A stretch of 64,000 nucleotides of DNA from Dechloromonas aromatica (nom. nud.) (GTDB lineage: Bacteria > Pseudomonadota > Gammaproteobacteria > Burkholderiales > Rhodocyclaceae): positions 18,927 through 82,926 of the forward strand of contig JAFIHA010000064.1 of the NCBI GenBank assembly GCA_017848965.1, given 5' to 3'. A program made the position numbers and the translations under genes. Position 1 is the first letter of the stretch. Each line of letters begins with the position of its first letter. This document shows positions 11,451 through 21,580 of this stretch, in pieces. Below the pieces are notes generated by a model. That model made no database searches and was not told the origin of the DNA. It saw nothing but the letters and a program-made list of their open reading frames with translations.

Positions 11451-12820
11451 TCGCAGCCCCAGGCGCTGCACTTGCGGTCGAGCGTCTTGCGCGAGATGCC
11501 GAGCCGGCGCGCGGCTTCCGATTTGTTGCCCTGGCAGGCGCCTAGCATGGCCAGGATGTGGCGCTTCTCGACCGCTTCCAGCGATTCGCCGGAGGCCTGG
11601 CTGGCGTCGTCGGCGCTGCCTTCGTCTTCGTCCGGGCCGAGGTCGAACCAGCCGAGGATCAGCGAGCGCTCGATGAAATTGCGCAGTTCGCGGACGTTGC
11701 CCGGCCAGTCGTAGGCCGCCATGCGGGCGAGCACGCGCGGGCTCGGTTCGAGCGGCGGCACGTTCAGCGCCTGGGCCATGCCGGCGATGAAATGCTGACC
11801 GAGCAGGGCGATGTCGTCGGGGCGTTCGCGCAGCGGCGGAAGGCTGACTTCGACGACCTGCAGCCGGTAGTAGAGGTCCTGGCGGAAACGGCCGTTGGCG
11901 ACGTCCTGCTTGAGGTCGCGGTTGGTGGCAGCGATGACGCGCACGTCGACCGGGATTTCCTGTTCCGAGCCGACCGGGCGGATGCGCCGCTCCTCGAGCA
12001 CGCGCAGCAGCTTGGCCTGGGCGGCAGCGGGCATTTCGGCGATTTCGTCGAGGAACAGCGTGCCGCCCTGGGCGTAGTAGAAGAGACCTTCGCGGGTGCT
12101 CTGGGCGCCGGTGAAGGCGCCCTTGATGTGGCCGAACAGTTCGGACTCGATCAGTTCGGCGGCGATCGCGGCGCAATTGATCGGCACGAAGGGGCCGGCG
12201 TGGCGGGCGCTCATCCGGTGCAGGGCGCGCGCGGCGACCTCCTTGCCGGTACCGGATTCGCCGGTGACGAGGACGGTCGCGTTGGTCGGCGCGATGCGCT
12301 TGAGGCGCTCGCAGACGGTCTGCATGGCGTCGGACTCGCAGATGACGCCGTCGATCGCCGTCGATCTTTCCTCGATCTCGCGGCGCAGCACGAAATTCTC
12401 CCGGCGCAGGCGCGAACGCTCGAAGCAGCGGGCGACGCCGTTGAGCATCTGGGCGACCGAGAAGGGCTTGAGCAGGAAATCCGAAGCACCGGCGCGCAGC
12501 GCGTTGATGGCGGTGTCGAGGTCGGCGTAGGCGGTGATCAGGATGACGTCGCCGACGAAGCCGTCGTCGCGCAGTTCGTGCAGCCATTCGATGCCGGAGC
12601 GGCCGGGCAGCGAGATGTCGAGGACGATCAGGTCGTAGAGCCGGCGGCGCAATTGGGGAATCGCCTGCTCGACGCTGCCGGCGGTGTCCACCTGGCCGTA
12701 GCGCTGGGCCAGCGCGCGCTGCAGGAAGCTGATCATTCCCGGTTCGTCGTCGACGACGAGGATGGTGAAGGGTTGCTGGGGGGCGGCCGCGGGGGCGTCG
12801 GCCGGGGATTTGTCGTCCAT
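11447..12820 (-). CDS. NtrC-family sigma-54-dependent response regulator
   Basis: 457 aa. A receiver domain (about 18-135; acidic pocket VVDDEP, phospho-accepting Asp about 68 in LIVLDIS) is followed by an AAA+ sigma-54 interaction domain with Walker A GESGTGKE and the sigma-54-contacting loop GAFTGA, then a Fis-type HTH at the C-terminus ([20 protein letters not shown]). The ATG at 12818-12820 follows GCGGAGAAAAAC; the longer frame upstream lacks a good start. It is the first gene of a two-gene operon with its cognate kinase (4-bp overlap) and is divergent from the RNA helicase. It should activate a sigma-54 promoter outside this operon; the target is unknown. Confidence 0.92.
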   Translation of the reverse strand: MDDKSPADAPAAAPQQPFTILVVDDEPGMISFLQRALAQRYGQVDTAGSVEQAIPQLRRRLYDLIVLDISLPGRSGIEWLHELRDDGFVGDVILITAYADLDTAINALRAGASDFLLKPFSVAQMLNGVARCFERSRLRRENFVLRREIEERSTAIDGVICESDAMQTVCERLKRIAPTNATVLVTGESGTGKEVAARALHRMSARHAGPFVPINCAAIAAELIESELFGHIKGAFTGAQSTREGLFYYAQGGTLFLDEIAEMPAAAQAKLLRVLEERRIRPVGSEQEIPVDVRVIAATNRDLKQDVANGRFRQDLYYRLQVVEVSLPPLRERPDDIALLGQHFIAGMAQALNVPPLEPSPRVLARMAAYDWPGNVRELRNFIERSLILGWFDLGPDEDEGSADDASQASGESLEAVEKRHILAMLGACQGNKSEAARRLGISRKTLDRKCSAWGCE

Positions 12821-12969
12821 GTTTTTCTCCGCGTAGCGCGCATGATCGCAAAGCAGCGGCCGGTGACGCAAACGCAGGCGACCGCCGGCCGTCGTTGCCG
12901 CTCGCCGGTTCTGGCGGAGGCCGCCGGTCGACCGGGTAAAATCGCGCTTTTCCACCGGGACAAGCCGCC

Positions 12970-14274
12970 ATGAGCTTCGCCAAACTCGGCCTCCTGCCGC
13001 CGCTCACGCAAACCCTCGCCGATCTCGGCTACGCGGTGCCGACGCCGATCCAGCAACAGGCCGTGCCGGCGGTGCTGGCCGGGCGCGACGTGCTGGCCGC
13101 GGCGCAGACCGGCACCGGCAAGACCGCCGCCTTCGTCCTGCCCCTGTTGCAGATGCTGGCCGCCACGCCGGCCACCGGCCCGGCGCCGCGCGCCGTCGTC
13201 CTGGTGCCGACGCGCGAACTCGCCGAGCAGGTGCTGGCCAGTTGCCAGCGCTACGGCGCCGGCCTGCCGCTGCGCAGCTACGCGCTCTACGGCGGTGTCA
13301 GCCACGGCCCGCAACTGACCGCGCTGCGCGACGGCGTCGATCTGCTGGTGGCGACGCCGGGGCGGCTGATCGACCTGTTCGGCAAGGGCGAGCTGCGCCT
13401 GCGCGAAGTCCGCCATATCGTCCTCGACGAGGCCGACCGCATGCTCGACCTCGGCTTCGCCGACGACCTGGCGACCGTCTTCCAGGCGCTGCCGCGCGAG
13501 CGCCAGGTGCTGCTGTTCTCGGCCACCTTCGCCGACGCGGTGCGGGCGCTGGCCCAAGCGCGCCTGCGCAAGCCGCTGAGCATCGAGGCGACGCCACGTA
13601 ACACGGCGGCGCGGACGATCCGCCAGTGGGTGGTGCCGGTCGACAAGAAGCGCAAGCCCGAGCTATTCCTGTTCATGTGGCGCGACCGCGGCTGGCAGCA
13701 GGTGCTGGTCTTCGTCAAGACCAAGCTGGGCGCCGACGAACTGGCCGAGCGCCTGCGCGGCAAGGGCATCGCCGCCGAGGCGATCCATGGCGACCGGCCG
13801 CAGGCCAGCCGTCAGGCAGCGCTGGCGGCGTTCAAGGCGGGTACGGTGGCGGTCCTTGTCGCCACCGACGTCGCCGCGCGCGGGCTGGACATCGACGGGC
13901 TGCCGCAGGTGGTCAATTTCGACCTGCCGCTGCAGGCCGAGGATTACGTGCACCGCATCGGCCGCACCGGGCGCGCCGGTGCCGCCGGCGAGGCAATCTC
14001 CTTCGTCTGCGCCGACGAGGCACCGCAACTGGCGGCCATCGAAGCCCTGCTGAAGAAGAAGCTCAGCCGCGACGAGGAACCGGGTTTCGAGCCGCGCCAC
14101 CAGGTGCCGGCGACGCTCGGGGCGGCGCCGCCGCGCCGCCCGCCGCCGCTGGCCAAGGCCGGCGCCGGGCGGGGCAGGACGCCGGGCAACTGGGTTGGCT
14201 TCGACGAACGTCCCGCCCGCGGCGCCGGCCGGGGCCGGCCGGGTGGCGCCAAGGGCGGTCGCGGCGGACGCTAG
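12970..14274 (+). CDS. rhlE: DEAD-box ATP-dependent RNA helicase, RhlE type
   Basis: 434 aa. All helicase motifs are present: Q motif (PTPIQQQAVP), I (AQTGTGKT), Ia (PTRELAEQ), Ib (TPGRLIDL), II (DEAD), III (SAT), IV (VFVKTK), V (ATDVAARGLD) and VI (HRIGRTGRAG). The C-terminal tail from about 375 is Pro/Gly/Arg-rich (RGRPGGAKGGRGGR), typical of RhlE-group enzymes that bind structured RNA nonspecifically. It unwinds short RNA duplexes in RNA turnover and ribosome assembly. The TAG stop lies inside a CTAGGGCGT repeat that begins the downstream palindromic element. Confidence 0.93.
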   Translation: MSFAKLGLLPPLTQTLADLGYAVPTPIQQQAVPAVLAGRDVLAAAQTGTGKTAAFVLPLLQMLAATPATGPAPRAVVLVPTRELAEQVLASCQRYGAGLPLRSYALYGGVSHGPQLTALRDGVDLLVATPGRLIDLFGKGELRLREVRHIVLDEADRMLDLGFADDLATVFQALPRERQVLLFSATFADAVRALAQARLRKPLSIEATPRNTAARTIRQWVVPVDKKRKPELFLFMWRDRGWQQVLVFVKTKLGADELAERLRGKGIAAEAIHGDRPQASRQAALAAFKAGTVAVLVATDVAARGLDIDGLPQVVNFDLPLQAEDYVHRIGRTGRAGAAGEAISFVCADEAPQLAAIEALLKKKLSRDEEPGFEPRHQVPATLGAAPPRRPPPLAKAGAGRGRTPGNWVGFDERPARGAGRGRPGGAKGGRGGR

Positions 14275-14322
14275 GGCGTGTTCGCAGTAAGCAGCGTCCC
14301 GCAGAGTGCTGTGATGCCCTAG
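14271..14322. repeat. Palindromic intergenic repeat, copy 1
   Basis: 52 bp bounded by CTAGGGC and GCCCTAG. Its left 25 bases match the element at 51135-51189 at 23 positions (CTAGGGCGTGTTC, two variable bases, then AGTAAGCAGCG). The rhlE stop codon TAG is bases 2-4 of the element. It probably acts as a terminator-like or REP/MITE-like unit. Confidence 0.6.
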
Positions 14323-14325
14323 GTT

Positions 14326-14371
14326 GTCCCATTTTGTCCCGCGCGCGCTTTGCCGTTGGGACATTATGTCC
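14326..14371. promoter_or_regulatory. Array of four GTCCC half-sites upstream of formate dehydrogenase
   Basis: Two direct GTCCC units (14326-14330, 14336-14340) are exactly 10 bp apart. They are followed by the inverted pair in GGACATTATGTCC (14359-14371, a 6-1-6 perfect palindrome preceded by another G). Both pairs have 10-bp internal spacing, one helical turn, which is what an operator for a dimeric regulator looks like. No known consensus (FNR, NarL, sigma-54) fits. It lies about 135 bp before the formate dehydrogenase start. Confidence 0.45.
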
Positions 14372-14503
14372 ATTCCGCCAAAGGGGATTTGTTTCACCGT
14401 ATGGCGTCGATTTCATTTAGTTCAATGACTTGCCTGTCTTGGCACGGTCGTTGCCATGGTTTTTCCCCGTGGCCGCCAGGGCCGACCAGGAGGGAAGGAC
14501 AAA

Positions 14504-17500
14504 ATGAACATCAATCGACGGCAGTTTTTCAAGATTTCGGCGGCCAGCCTGAGCAGTTCCGGCCTCGTCGCGCTCGGCATGACGCCGACCGCCGCCCAGG
14601 CGGAAGTCCGCCAGTACAAGTTGTTCCGCGCCACCGAGACGCGCAACAACTGCACCTATTGCTCGGTCGGCTGCGGCATTCTGATGTACAGCCTGGGCGA
14701 CGGCGCCAAGAACGCGAAGAAGAAGATCTTCCACGTCGAGGGCGACCCGGATCACCCGGTCAGCCGCGGCTCGCTGTGCCCGAAGGGGGCCGGCGTGCTC
14801 GACTTCATCCACAGCGAGCAGCGCCTCAAGTATCCGGAAGTGCGCGAGGCCGGCAGCAACGCATGGAAGCGCATCTCCTGGGATGAGGCGATCGAGCGCA
14901 TCGCCCGCCTGATGAAGGACGACCGCGACGCCAACTTCATCGAGAAGAACGAGAAGGGACAACTGGTCAACCGCTGGACGACCACCGGCTTCCTCGGTTC
15001 GTCGGCGGCGAGCAACGAAACCGGCATCCTCGACGTCAAGTTCGCCCGCGCGCTGGGCATGGTGCACCTGGAGAACCAGGCCCGCCTCTGCCACGGCCCG
15101 TCGGTGGCCGGCCTGGCGCCGTCCTTCGGGCGCGGCGCGATGACCAACAACTGGGTCGATATCAAGAACGCCAACGTCATCCTGGTGATGGGCGGCAACC
15201 CGGCCGAGGCCCACCCGGTCGGCTTCAAGTGGGCGGTCGAGGCCAAGGTGCGCAACAAGGCCTACATGATGGTCGTCGATCCGCGCTTCAACCGCACCGC
15301 CGCCGTCGCCGACTTCTATTCGCCGATCCGTGCCGGTGCCGATGCCGCCTTCCTGCTCGGCGTCGCCAACTACCTGCTGGGCAACGACAAGATCCAGCAC
15401 GAGTACGTCAAGGCCTACACCAACGCGCCGCTCATCGTGCGCGAGGACTACAAGTTCGAAGATGGCTTGTTCAGCGGCTATGACGCCGAGAAACGCAGCT
15501 ACGACCGCTCCTCCTGGGCCTACGAACTGGGCGCCGACGGCTACGCGTTGCGCGACGAGACGCTGCAGCATCCGCGCTGCGTCTTCAACCTGCTCAAGAA
15601 GCACGTCGAGCGCTACACGCCGGAGATGGTCAGCAGCATCTGCGGCACGCCCAAGGAAGACTTCCTGCACGTCTGCGAGAAACTCGCTTCGACCTGCGTC
15701 CCGGACAAGACCACCAGCATCCTCTACGCGCTCGGCTGGACCCACCACGTCGGCGGCTCGCAGATGATCCGCGCCTCGGCCATCGTCCAGTTGCTGCTCG
15801 GCAACATCGGCATGCCCGGCGGCGGCATCAATGCGCTGCGCGGTCACTCCAACGTCCAGGGCTTCACCGACCTGGGCGTGCTCACCACAATGTTGCCGGG
15901 CTACCTGACGCTGCCCAACGAGAACCAGGAAACGCTGCAGATCTATCTCGAACAGCGCACGCCGAAGACCCTGGTCGACAAGCAGGTGAACTTCTGGAAG
16001 AACACGCCCAAGTTCATGGTCAGCTTCCTCAAGGGGATGTACGGCGACAAGGCCACGCCCGAGAACAACTTCGGCTACGACTGGCTGCCCAAGTGGGACC
16101 GCAGATACGACGTGATGGCCTTCGTCGAGCAGATGCACAAGGGCAAGGCCAACGGTTACATCGTCCAGGGTTTCAACGTGATCGCCGCCGCCGCGTCGTC
16201 GGGCAAGGTGCGCGAAGGCCTGGCCAAGCTCAAGTACCTGGTGGTGATGGACCCGCTGCAGACCGAAACCTCGTCGTTCTGGCAGAACCACGGCGAGTTC
16301 AACAACGTCAATCCGGCCGACATCCAGACCACGGTGTTCCGCCTGCCGTCGTCCTGCTTCGCCGAGGAGAACGGTTCGATCGCCAACTCCGGCCGCTGGC
16401 TGCAATGGCACTGGGCGGCGCAGACGCCGCCGCACGAAGCCTGGCACGACGGCCGCTTCCTCGGCACCCTGCTGATGAAGCTGCGCGAACTCTATGCCAA
16501 GGAAGGCGGCGTCTGCCCCGAGCCGCTGATGAACCTGGACTGGAACTACCACGATCCGAAGGACCCGCATCCGGAAGAGGTTGCCAAGCAGCTCAACGGC
16601 TACGCGCTGGCCGACCTGTTCGACGACAAGGGCAACCCGATTGCGAAAAAGGGCGAGTTGCTGTCGAGCTTCGCCCACCTGCGCGACGACGGCACGACGA
16701 CCAGCCTGTGCTGGATCTACACCGGGCAATGGACGCAGGCCGGCAACATGATGGCCCGCCGCGACAATACCGACACCGGCCTCGGCAACACGCCGGGCTG
16801 GGGCTTCGCCTGGCCGGCCAACCGCCGCCTGCTGTACAACCGGGCTTCGGCCGATCCGTCCGGCAAGCCGTGGGATCCGAAGCGCAAGTTCCTGCACTGG
16901 GACGGCGTCAAGTGGAGCGGCGCCGACGTCCCCGACTATCCGCCGACGGCCGCGCCGGACAGCGGTGTCAGCCCGTTCATCATGCTCCAGGACGGCGTCG
17001 GCCACCTGTTCTCGATGGGCGCGATGACCGATGGGCCCTTCCCCGAGCACTACGAACCCGAGGAAAGCCCGATTCCGGCCAATCCGCTGCATTCGGGCAG
17101 CGGCAAGAGCCCGGTGGCGCGCGTGTTCAAGGACGACAGGGACAGTTTCGGCAGCCGCGAGGAGTTCCCCTACGTCGCCACCTCGTACTCGATCACCGAG
17201 ATGTTCCGCCACTGGACCAAGCACTCGCTGCTCAACGCCATCGTCCAGCCCGAGCAGTTCGTCGAAATCAGCGAGAAGCTGGCGGCGAGCAAGGGCATCA
17301 AGGCCGGCGACCTGATCAAGGTGTCGAGCAAGCGCGGTCACATCCGCGGCAAGGCGGTGGTGACCAAGCGCGTGATGACGCTGCAGGTGGCGGGGCAGGA
17401 AGTCGAGCAGGTCGGCATCCCGGTGCATTGGGGCTTCGAGGGCACGGCGCGCAAGGGCTACCTGGCCAACACGCTGAGCCCGCGCGTCGGCGACGCCAAC

Positions 17501-17551
17501 ACCCATACGCCCGAATACAAGGCCTTCCTGGTCAACATCGAAAAGGCTTGA
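14504..17551 (+). CDS. fdnG: Formate dehydrogenase major (alpha) subunit, Cys type, Tat-exported
   Basis: 1015 aa. It oxidises formate to CO2 on the periplasmic face using a bis-MGD molybdenum/tungsten cofactor. A Tat signal (NRRQFFK, hydrophobic core, AQA cleavage about residue 33) starts the protein. A [4Fe-4S] cluster site follows (Cys 50, 53, 57, 92 in [10 protein letters not shown] and LCPKG). The metal ligand position 196, selenocysteine in E. coli FdnG, is an ordinary Cys here (TGC codon in RLCHGP), so no Sec insertion is needed. The rest is the molybdopterin oxidoreductase and dinucleotide-binding domains of the FdnG/FdoG group, near usual length. The start at 14504 follows GGAGGGAAGG; an upstream Met at 14456 would put residues ahead of the Tat motif. 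First gene of fdn-alpha/beta/gamma. Confidence 0.95.
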   Translation: MNINRRQFFKISAASLSSSGLVALGMTPTAAQAEVRQYKLFRATETRNNCTYCSVGCGILMYSLGDGAKNAKKKIFHVEGDPDHPVSRGSLCPKGAGVLDFIHSEQRLKYPEVREAGSNAWKRISWDEAIERIARLMKDDRDANFIEKNEKGQLVNRWTTTGFLGSSAASNETGILDVKFARALGMVHLENQARLCHGPSVAGLAPSFGRGAMTNNWVDIKNANVILVMGGNPAEAHPVGFKWAVEAKVRNKAYMMVVDPRFNRTAAVADFYSPIRAGADAAFLLGVANYLLGNDKIQHEYVKAYTNAPLIVREDYKFEDGLFSGYDAEKRSYDRSSWAYELGADGYALRDETLQHPRCVFNLLKKHVERYTPEMVSSICGTPKEDFLHVCEKLASTCVPDKTTSILYALGWTHHVGGSQMIRASAIVQLLLGNIGMPGGGINALRGHSNVQGFTDLGVLTTMLPGYLTLPNENQETLQIYLEQRTPKTLVDKQVNFWKNTPKFMVSFLKGMYGDKATPENNFGYDWLPKWDRRYDVMAFVEQMHKGKANGYIVQGFNVIAAAASSGKVREGLAKLKYLVVMDPLQTETSSFWQNHGEFNNVNPADIQTTVFRLPSSCFAEENGSIANSGRWLQWHWAAQTPPHEAWHDGRFLGTLLMKLRELYAKEGGVCPEPLMNLDWNYHDPKDPHPEEVAKQLNGYALADLFDDKGNPIAKKGELLSSFAHLRDDGTTTSLCWIYTGQWTQAGNMMARRDNTDTGLGNTPGWGFAWPANRRLLYNRASADPSGKPWDPKRKFLHWDGVKWSGADVPDYPPTAAPDSGVSPFIMLQDGVGHLFSMGAMTDGPFPEHYEPEESPIPANPLHSGSGKSPVARVFKDDRDSFGSREEFPYVATSYSITEMFRHWTKHSLLNAIVQPEQFVEISEKLAASKGIKAGDLIKVSSKRGHIRGKAVVTKRVMTLQVAGQEVEQVGIPVHWGFEGTARKGYLANTLSPRVGDANTHTPEYKAFLVNIEKA

Positions 17552-17561
17552 GGAAACCATC

Positions 17562-18470
17562 ATGTCCATGCAATCCCAAGACATCATCCGGCGCTCGGCC
17601 ACCTCGAGCCTGACGCCGCCGCCGCAAGTCCGCGACCACAAGCTGGAAGTCGCCAAGCTGATCGACGTTTCCGTGTGCATCGGCTGCAAGGGCTGCCAGG
17701 TCGCCTGCTCGGAGTGGAACGACATCCGCGACGAAGTCGGCCACAACCACGGCGTCTACGACAATCCGGTCGACCTCAGCGCCAAGAGCTGGACGGTGAT
17801 GCGTTTCGCCGAACACCAGGACGAAGGTGGCCGCCTGCAGTGGCTGATCCGCAAGGACGGCTGCATGCATTGCGCCGATCCCGGTTGCCTGAAGTCCTGC
17901 CCGTCGCCCGGCGCGATCATCCAGTACGCCAACGGCGTCGTCGATTTCCAGTCCGAACAGTGCATCGGTTGCGGTTACTGCGTCACCGGCTGCCCGTTCA
18001 ACGTGCCGCGGATCAACAAGGACGACAACAAGGCCTACAAGTGCACGCTGTGCTCGGACCGCCTGGCCGTCGGCCAGGAGCCGTCCTGCGTCAAGACCTG
18101 CCCGACCGGTGCCATCCAGTTCGGGACCAAGGAAGACATGAAACTGGTCGCCGAGGACCGGGTCAAGGACCTCAAGGAACGCGGCTTCGCCAATGCCGGC
18201 CTGTACGACCCGCAAGGGGTGGGCGGCACGCACGTCATGTACGTGCTGCATCACGCCGACCGGCCCGAGCTGTACAGCGGCCTGCCGGCGAATCCGGCGA
18301 TCAGCCCGCTGGTCTCGATCTGGAAGGGCGTCACCAAGCCGCTGGCGACGCTGGCGCTGGCCGGCATCGCGCTGGGCAGCCTGTTCCACTACGTGACCAA
18401 GGGTCCGAATGAGGTTTCCCGCGAAATCGAGGAAGAAATCGAAGCCGAAGACAAGGAGGCAGCAAAATGA
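17562..18470 (+). CDS. fdnH: Formate dehydrogenase iron-sulfur (beta) subunit
   Basis: 302 aa. Four [4Fe-4S] clusters relay electrons from the alpha subunit to the cytochrome b. Cys motifs in order: [11 protein letters not shown] (about 39), [14 protein letters not shown] (about 103), [12 protein letters not shown] (about 134) and CTLCSDRL...CVKTCP (about 160-180). A single C-terminal transmembrane helix (about 255-280; [19 protein letters not shown]) anchors it, followed by an acidic cytoplasmic tail. It follows the alpha gene by 10 bp, and its TGA stop overlaps the gamma ATG (ATGA). It is about the usual FdnH/FdoH length and has the same topology. Confidence 0.95.
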   Translation: MSMQSQDIIRRSATSSLTPPPQVRDHKLEVAKLIDVSVCIGCKGCQVACSEWNDIRDEVGHNHGVYDNPVDLSAKSWTVMRFAEHQDEGGRLQWLIRKDGCMHCADPGCLKSCPSPGAIIQYANGVVDFQSEQCIGCGYCVTGCPFNVPRINKDDNKAYKCTLCSDRLAVGQEPSCVKTCPTGAIQFGTKEDMKLVAEDRVKDLKERGFANAGLYDPQGVGGTHVMYVLHHADRPELYSGLPANPAISPLVSIWKGVTKPLATLALAGIALGSLFHYVTKGPNEVSREIEEEIEAEDKEAAK

Positions 18471-19087
18471 TCCGCGATCCCAAGGACCTCAAGCGCTACA
18501 ACGCATCCGAGCGGGCCAACCACTGGCTGATCGGCATCAGCTTCATCCTCCTGGCGCTGTCCGGACTGGCTTTCTTCCACCCGGCCTTCTTCCCGCTGAC
18601 GCAATTGTTCGGCGGGCCGGTCTGGGCGCGCATCATCCATCCCTACCTCGGGGTGATCATGGCCTTGGCCTTCCTGGTCATCTTCTTCCGCTTCAAGCAC
18701 CTGAACAAGATGACGCCGGCCGACAAGGAATGGCTGGCCAAGGCCAAGAACATGGTCGACGGCAACGACCACGACATGCCGGAGCAGGGCAAGTACAACG
18801 GCGGGCAGAAGGTGATGTTCTGGGCGCTCGCCGTGTGCATGCTGCTGATGGCGGTGTCGGGCCTGCTCATCTGGCGCGCCTGGTTCGGTTTCGACATCAC
18901 GCTGGTGCGGCTGGGGGCGGTGGTTCACGCCGCTGCCGGGGCGGTGATGATCGGCCTGATCATGGTGCACGTCTATGCCGCGATCTGGGTCAAGGGCACG
19001 ATCCGCGCCATGTGGTACGGCACGGTCACCCGCGCCTGGGCCAAGCAGCATCATCGCGGCTGGTACCGCCAGGTCACCGGCAAGTAA
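18467..19087 (+). CDS. fdnI: Formate dehydrogenase cytochrome b556 (gamma) subunit
   Basis: 206 aa integral membrane protein with four transmembrane helices (about 20-42, 52-75, 115-138, 150-175). Candidate haem-b histidines are in [25 protein letters not shown] and MVHVYAAIW, matching the FdnI/FdoI pattern. It passes electrons from the beta subunit to the quinone pool. The start overlaps the beta stop by 4 bp. A strong intrinsic terminator follows 36 bp after the stop, so the three structural genes form one transcription unit and fdhD starts another. Confidence 0.93.
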   Translation: MIRDPKDLKRYNASERANHWLIGISFILLALSGLAFFHPAFFPLTQLFGGPVWARIIHPYLGVIMALAFLVIFFRFKHLNKMTPADKEWLAKAKNMVDGNDHDMPEQGKYNGGQKVMFWALAVCMLLMAVSGLLIWRAWFGFDITLVRLGAVVHAAAGAVMIGLIMVHVYAAIWVKGTIRAMWYGTVTRAWAKQHHRGWYRQVTGK

Positions 19088-19123
19088 GCCGCGCCTTTGC
19101 AGCGATTGTTTACCTTGCGTTAT

Positions 19124-19160
19124 CGGGGCTCTGCAGGTTTTCCTGCATCCCCGCTTTTTT
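19124..19160 (+). terminator. Intrinsic terminator after fdn-alpha/beta/gamma
   Basis: An interrupted stem (CGGGG, CTGCAGG, TTTT loop, CCTGCA, CCCCG) runs straight into CTTTTTT. It lies between the gamma subunit and fdhD, and would separate structural and maturation genes or tune readthrough. Confidence 0.85.
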
Positions 19161-19178
19161 GGCAAAACGGATAGCGCC

Positions 19179-20060
19179 ATGAGTCTGCGGAATTTGAGCC
19201 TTGCCGACACCGGCTCGGAAGAGGAAATGCCGGCGGTTGTCAGCACCGGCGTGCATCGTCTGCGCGGCGATGCCTGGTCGGCAACGAGCGACGACCTGAT
19301 TGAAGAAGTTCCGGTCGCGCTCGTCTACAACGGCATCTCGCACGCCGTGATGCTCGCCTCGCCGGCTGACCTGGAGGATTTTGCGCTCGGTTTCAGCCTC
19401 TCGGAGGGCATCCTCAGGCGCCCGGGCGAGCTGTACGACATCGAGATCAATAGCGCCTGCGATGGCATCACGCTCGATCTGAGCATCGCCCACGAACGTT
19501 TCGCAGGGCTCAAGGAGCGGCGGCGCCAGCTCGCCGGTCGTACCGGCTGCGGCTTGTGCGGCGTCGATAGCCTGGCCGCCCTGCCGGCCATGCCGCAATC
19601 CGTCCCGCCGGGCGCGGGCGGCATCTCGCTCGCCGCCATCCGCGAAGCGCTGCGCCAGTTGCCGCACTGCCAGACCCTGCGCCAGCGCTGTGGTTCGGCG
19701 CATGCGGCGGCCTGGGCCGATGAGCAGGGCAACATCGTCTGCGTGCGCGAGGATGTCGGTCGGCACAATGCGCTCGACAAGCTGATCGGCGCCTTGGCGC
19801 GCGGCAAGGTGGCGAGCGCCGGACAGGGCTTCGTCGTGGTCACCAGCCGGGCCTCCTACGAAATGGTCCAGAAAACGGCCAGCGCCGGCTTGTCGGCGCT
19901 GGTCGCGGTTTCCGCGCCGACCGCGCTGGCGGTCCGCCAGGCCCGCGCCGCCGGCCTGCTGCTGGCAGGTTTTGCGCGCGCCGAAGGGCTGGTCGTTTAT
20001 GCTGGCGCCGAACGCCTGTGCGGCGACGGGGTCGGCCCGGCGCCGGCCATCCTGATGTAA
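19179..20060 (+). CDS. fdhD: Formate dehydrogenase sulfurtransferase FdhD
   Basis: 293 aa. It transfers sulfur from a cysteine desulfurase (IscS) to the Mo-bisMGD cofactor before insertion into formate dehydrogenase. The diagnostic CGLCG loop is at about 124-128, and the C-terminal region shows the conserved GQGFVVVTSRASYEMVQK segment involved in GDP/cofactor binding. The start chosen is the ATG at 19179, just after the terminator, matching typical FdhD N-termini; an upstream open frame back to 18975 runs through the gamma-subunit gene and is not credible. fdhE follows after 13 bp. Confidence 0.94.
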   Translation: MSLRNLSLADTGSEEEMPAVVSTGVHRLRGDAWSATSDDLIEEVPVALVYNGISHAVMLASPADLEDFALGFSLSEGILRRPGELYDIEINSACDGITLDLSIAHERFAGLKERRRQLAGRTGCGLCGVDSLAALPAMPQSVPPGAGGISLAAIREALRQLPHCQTLRQRCGSAHAAAWADEQGNIVCVREDVGRHNALDKLIGALARGKVASAGQGFVVVTSRASYEMVQKTASAGLSALVAVSAPTALAVRQARAAGLLLAGFARAEGLVVYAGAERLCGDGVGPAPAILM

Positions 20061-20073
20061 CCCGAGAAAACAC

Positions 20074-20961
20074 ATGCAATTTTCCCCGCAAACCCTGCCT
20101 TCAACCGACGATTACCCGAGCCTGCTGCGTCCGGGAACCAGCGTCTTCGCCCGCCGGGCCAGCCGCCTGCGCACGCTGGCCGGCGCCTCGCCGGCAGCCG
20201 ACTGGCTGAATCGCCTGGCACTGCTGTGCGACGCGCAGCAGACGGCGTTCGACGCGCTGGGCGACCTCGGCCTGCGCTTGCCGGCCGGTTTTGACTGGCA
20301 GCAGGCCGCGGTGGCCGGTCGCCAGAAGGAAATCGAAGCGGCGTGGCCGGCGATCTACCCGCAACTGGCCGGCGCCATGGCCGCCGCGGGCGTTGCCGTC
20401 GCTGACCTGGAAGCGGCCAAGGCCAGCCTGCCGGCAGTGCGCGCCTTGCTCGAGGGCGAGGCCGAGGCCGCCTTGCGGGCGCCGAGCGAAGCGGTGCTCG
20501 CCGCCGCGCTGCAGGTGGTGTGGACGCGCTTCGCCCAGGGGCTGGACGTGCCGGCCGGCAAGGTCTTGCTGGCCGAACGCGGGCATTGCCCGTGCTGCGG
20601 CAGCTTGCCGCTCGGCAGCATCGTCTTTGCCGGGCCGGGCCGGGGCGGCGCCCGCTATCAGGAATGCAGCCTGTGCGCGACGCGCTGGAACGCGGTGCGC
20701 GCTCGTTGCACCTTGTGCGACGATCCGGGCGTGGTCGCCTACCTCGGCATCGAGGACGCCTTTCCGGCGGTCCGCGCCGAGGCCTGCGAACACTGCAAGG
20801 GCTACAGCAAGCTCTATTTCCAGGACAAGGACCTCGCCGTCGATCCGCTCGCCGACGATCTGGCGAGCCTCGCGCTCGATGTCCTGGTCGGCGAACAGGG
20901 CTATGCCAGAGGCGGGCCGAATCCCTTCCTGCTGCTCGGCGGGAATGCTGAACCGGACTGA
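20074..20961 (+). CDS. fdhE: Formate dehydrogenase accessory protein FdhE
   Basis: 295 aa cytoplasmic chaperone needed for formate dehydrogenase activity. The N-terminal helical half (about 1-165) is followed by the rubredoxin-like C-terminal half with four CxxC pairs: CPCC (about 173), CSLC, CTLC and CEHC, expected to bind iron or zinc. It lies 13 bp after fdhD and 16 bp before mobA, so the three form a maturation operon serving the upstream enzyme. Length is close to E. coli FdhE. Confidence 0.93.
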   Translation: MQFSPQTLPSTDDYPSLLRPGTSVFARRASRLRTLAGASPAADWLNRLALLCDAQQTAFDALGDLGLRLPAGFDWQQAAVAGRQKEIEAAWPAIYPQLAGAMAAAGVAVADLEAAKASLPAVRALLEGEAEAALRAPSEAVLAAALQVVWTRFAQGLDVPAGKVLLAERGHCPCCGSLPLGSIVFAGPGRGGARYQECSLCATRWNAVRARCTLCDDPGVVAYLGIEDAFPAVRAEACEHCKGYSKLYFQDKDLAVDPLADDLASLALDVLVGEQGYARGGPNPFLLLGGNAEPD

Positions 20962-20977
20962 AACGAAGGCTGGGTGA

Positions 20978-21580
20978 ATGCACAACAAATGCTCACCTGA
21001 GCGCTCCCGGATCACCGGCGTCGTCCTGGCCGGCGGTCTCGGCCGGCGCATGGGCGGCGTCGACAAGGGCCTGCAGGAACTCGACGGGCGGCCGCTGGTG
21101 GCGCACGTGATTGCCCGGCTGGCGCCGCAGGTGGGCAGCCTGCTGATCAACGCCAACCGCAATACCGAGCGTTACGCCGCCTTCGGCTATCCGGTGGTGG
21201 CCGATGCCATCGACGGTTTCGCAGGGCCGCTGGCCGGGCTGCACGCGGCGCTGGCGGCGGCAACGACGCCTTACGTGGCGACCGCTCCGTGCGATTCGCC
21301 CTTTCTGCCGGACGATCTGGTTCCCCGGCTGTTTGCGGCCTTGACCGCAAATGCCGCGCAGATTGCCGTCGCCCGTACCGGCGAGCAGACGCACCCGGTA
21401 TTCTGCCTGTGCCGACGCGAGTTGTTGCCGTCGCTGGCGGCCTGGCTGCAGGCCGGCGAGCGCCGCTTCGGCGGCTGGACGGCGACGCTGGCCGCGGTCG
21501 AGGTCGCTTTCGACGACCAGTCGGCGGCCTTCGAGAACATCAACACGCGCGAAGAGCTGGCGCGTTACGGCGGCGCCTAA
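20978..21580 (+). CDS. mobA: Molybdenum cofactor guanylyltransferase
   Basis: 200 aa. It attaches GMP to molybdopterin to make the guanine dinucleotide cofactor used by formate dehydrogenase. The nucleotidyltransferase signature LAGGLGRRMGGVDK is at about residues 17-30, and the metal-binding APCDSPF about 103-109. The MobA-like Rossmann fold spans the whole protein. It is the last gene of the fdhD-fdhE-mobA run. Its TAA overlaps the TAG of the convergent lipoprotein gene by two bases. Confidence 0.93.
   Translation: MHNKCSPERSRITGVVLAGGLGRRMGGVDKGLQELDGRPLVAHVIARLAPQVGSLLINANRNTERYAAFGYPVVADAIDGFAGPLAGLHAALAAATTPYVATAPCDSPFLPDDLVPRLFAALTANAAQIAVARTGEQTHPVFCLCRRELLPSLAAWLQAGERRFGGWTATLAAVEVAFDDQSAAFENINTREELARYGGA

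Noticed and set aside
11451-13007. Upstream extension of the histidine-kinase frame through the response regulator
   Set aside because: The extension is out of frame with the regulator and arginine/proline-rich; the GTGA overlap gives a sound start for the kinase.
15083-15097. Selenocysteine (TGA) in the formate dehydrogenase active site
   Set aside because: The codon at position 196 is TGC and there is no in-frame TGA; no Sec insertion structure is needed.
14417-17746. A 1109-codon minus-strand frame opposite the formate dehydrogenase gene
   Set aside because: Antisense shadow of fdnG, which has a Tat signal, cluster motifs and a ribosome site.
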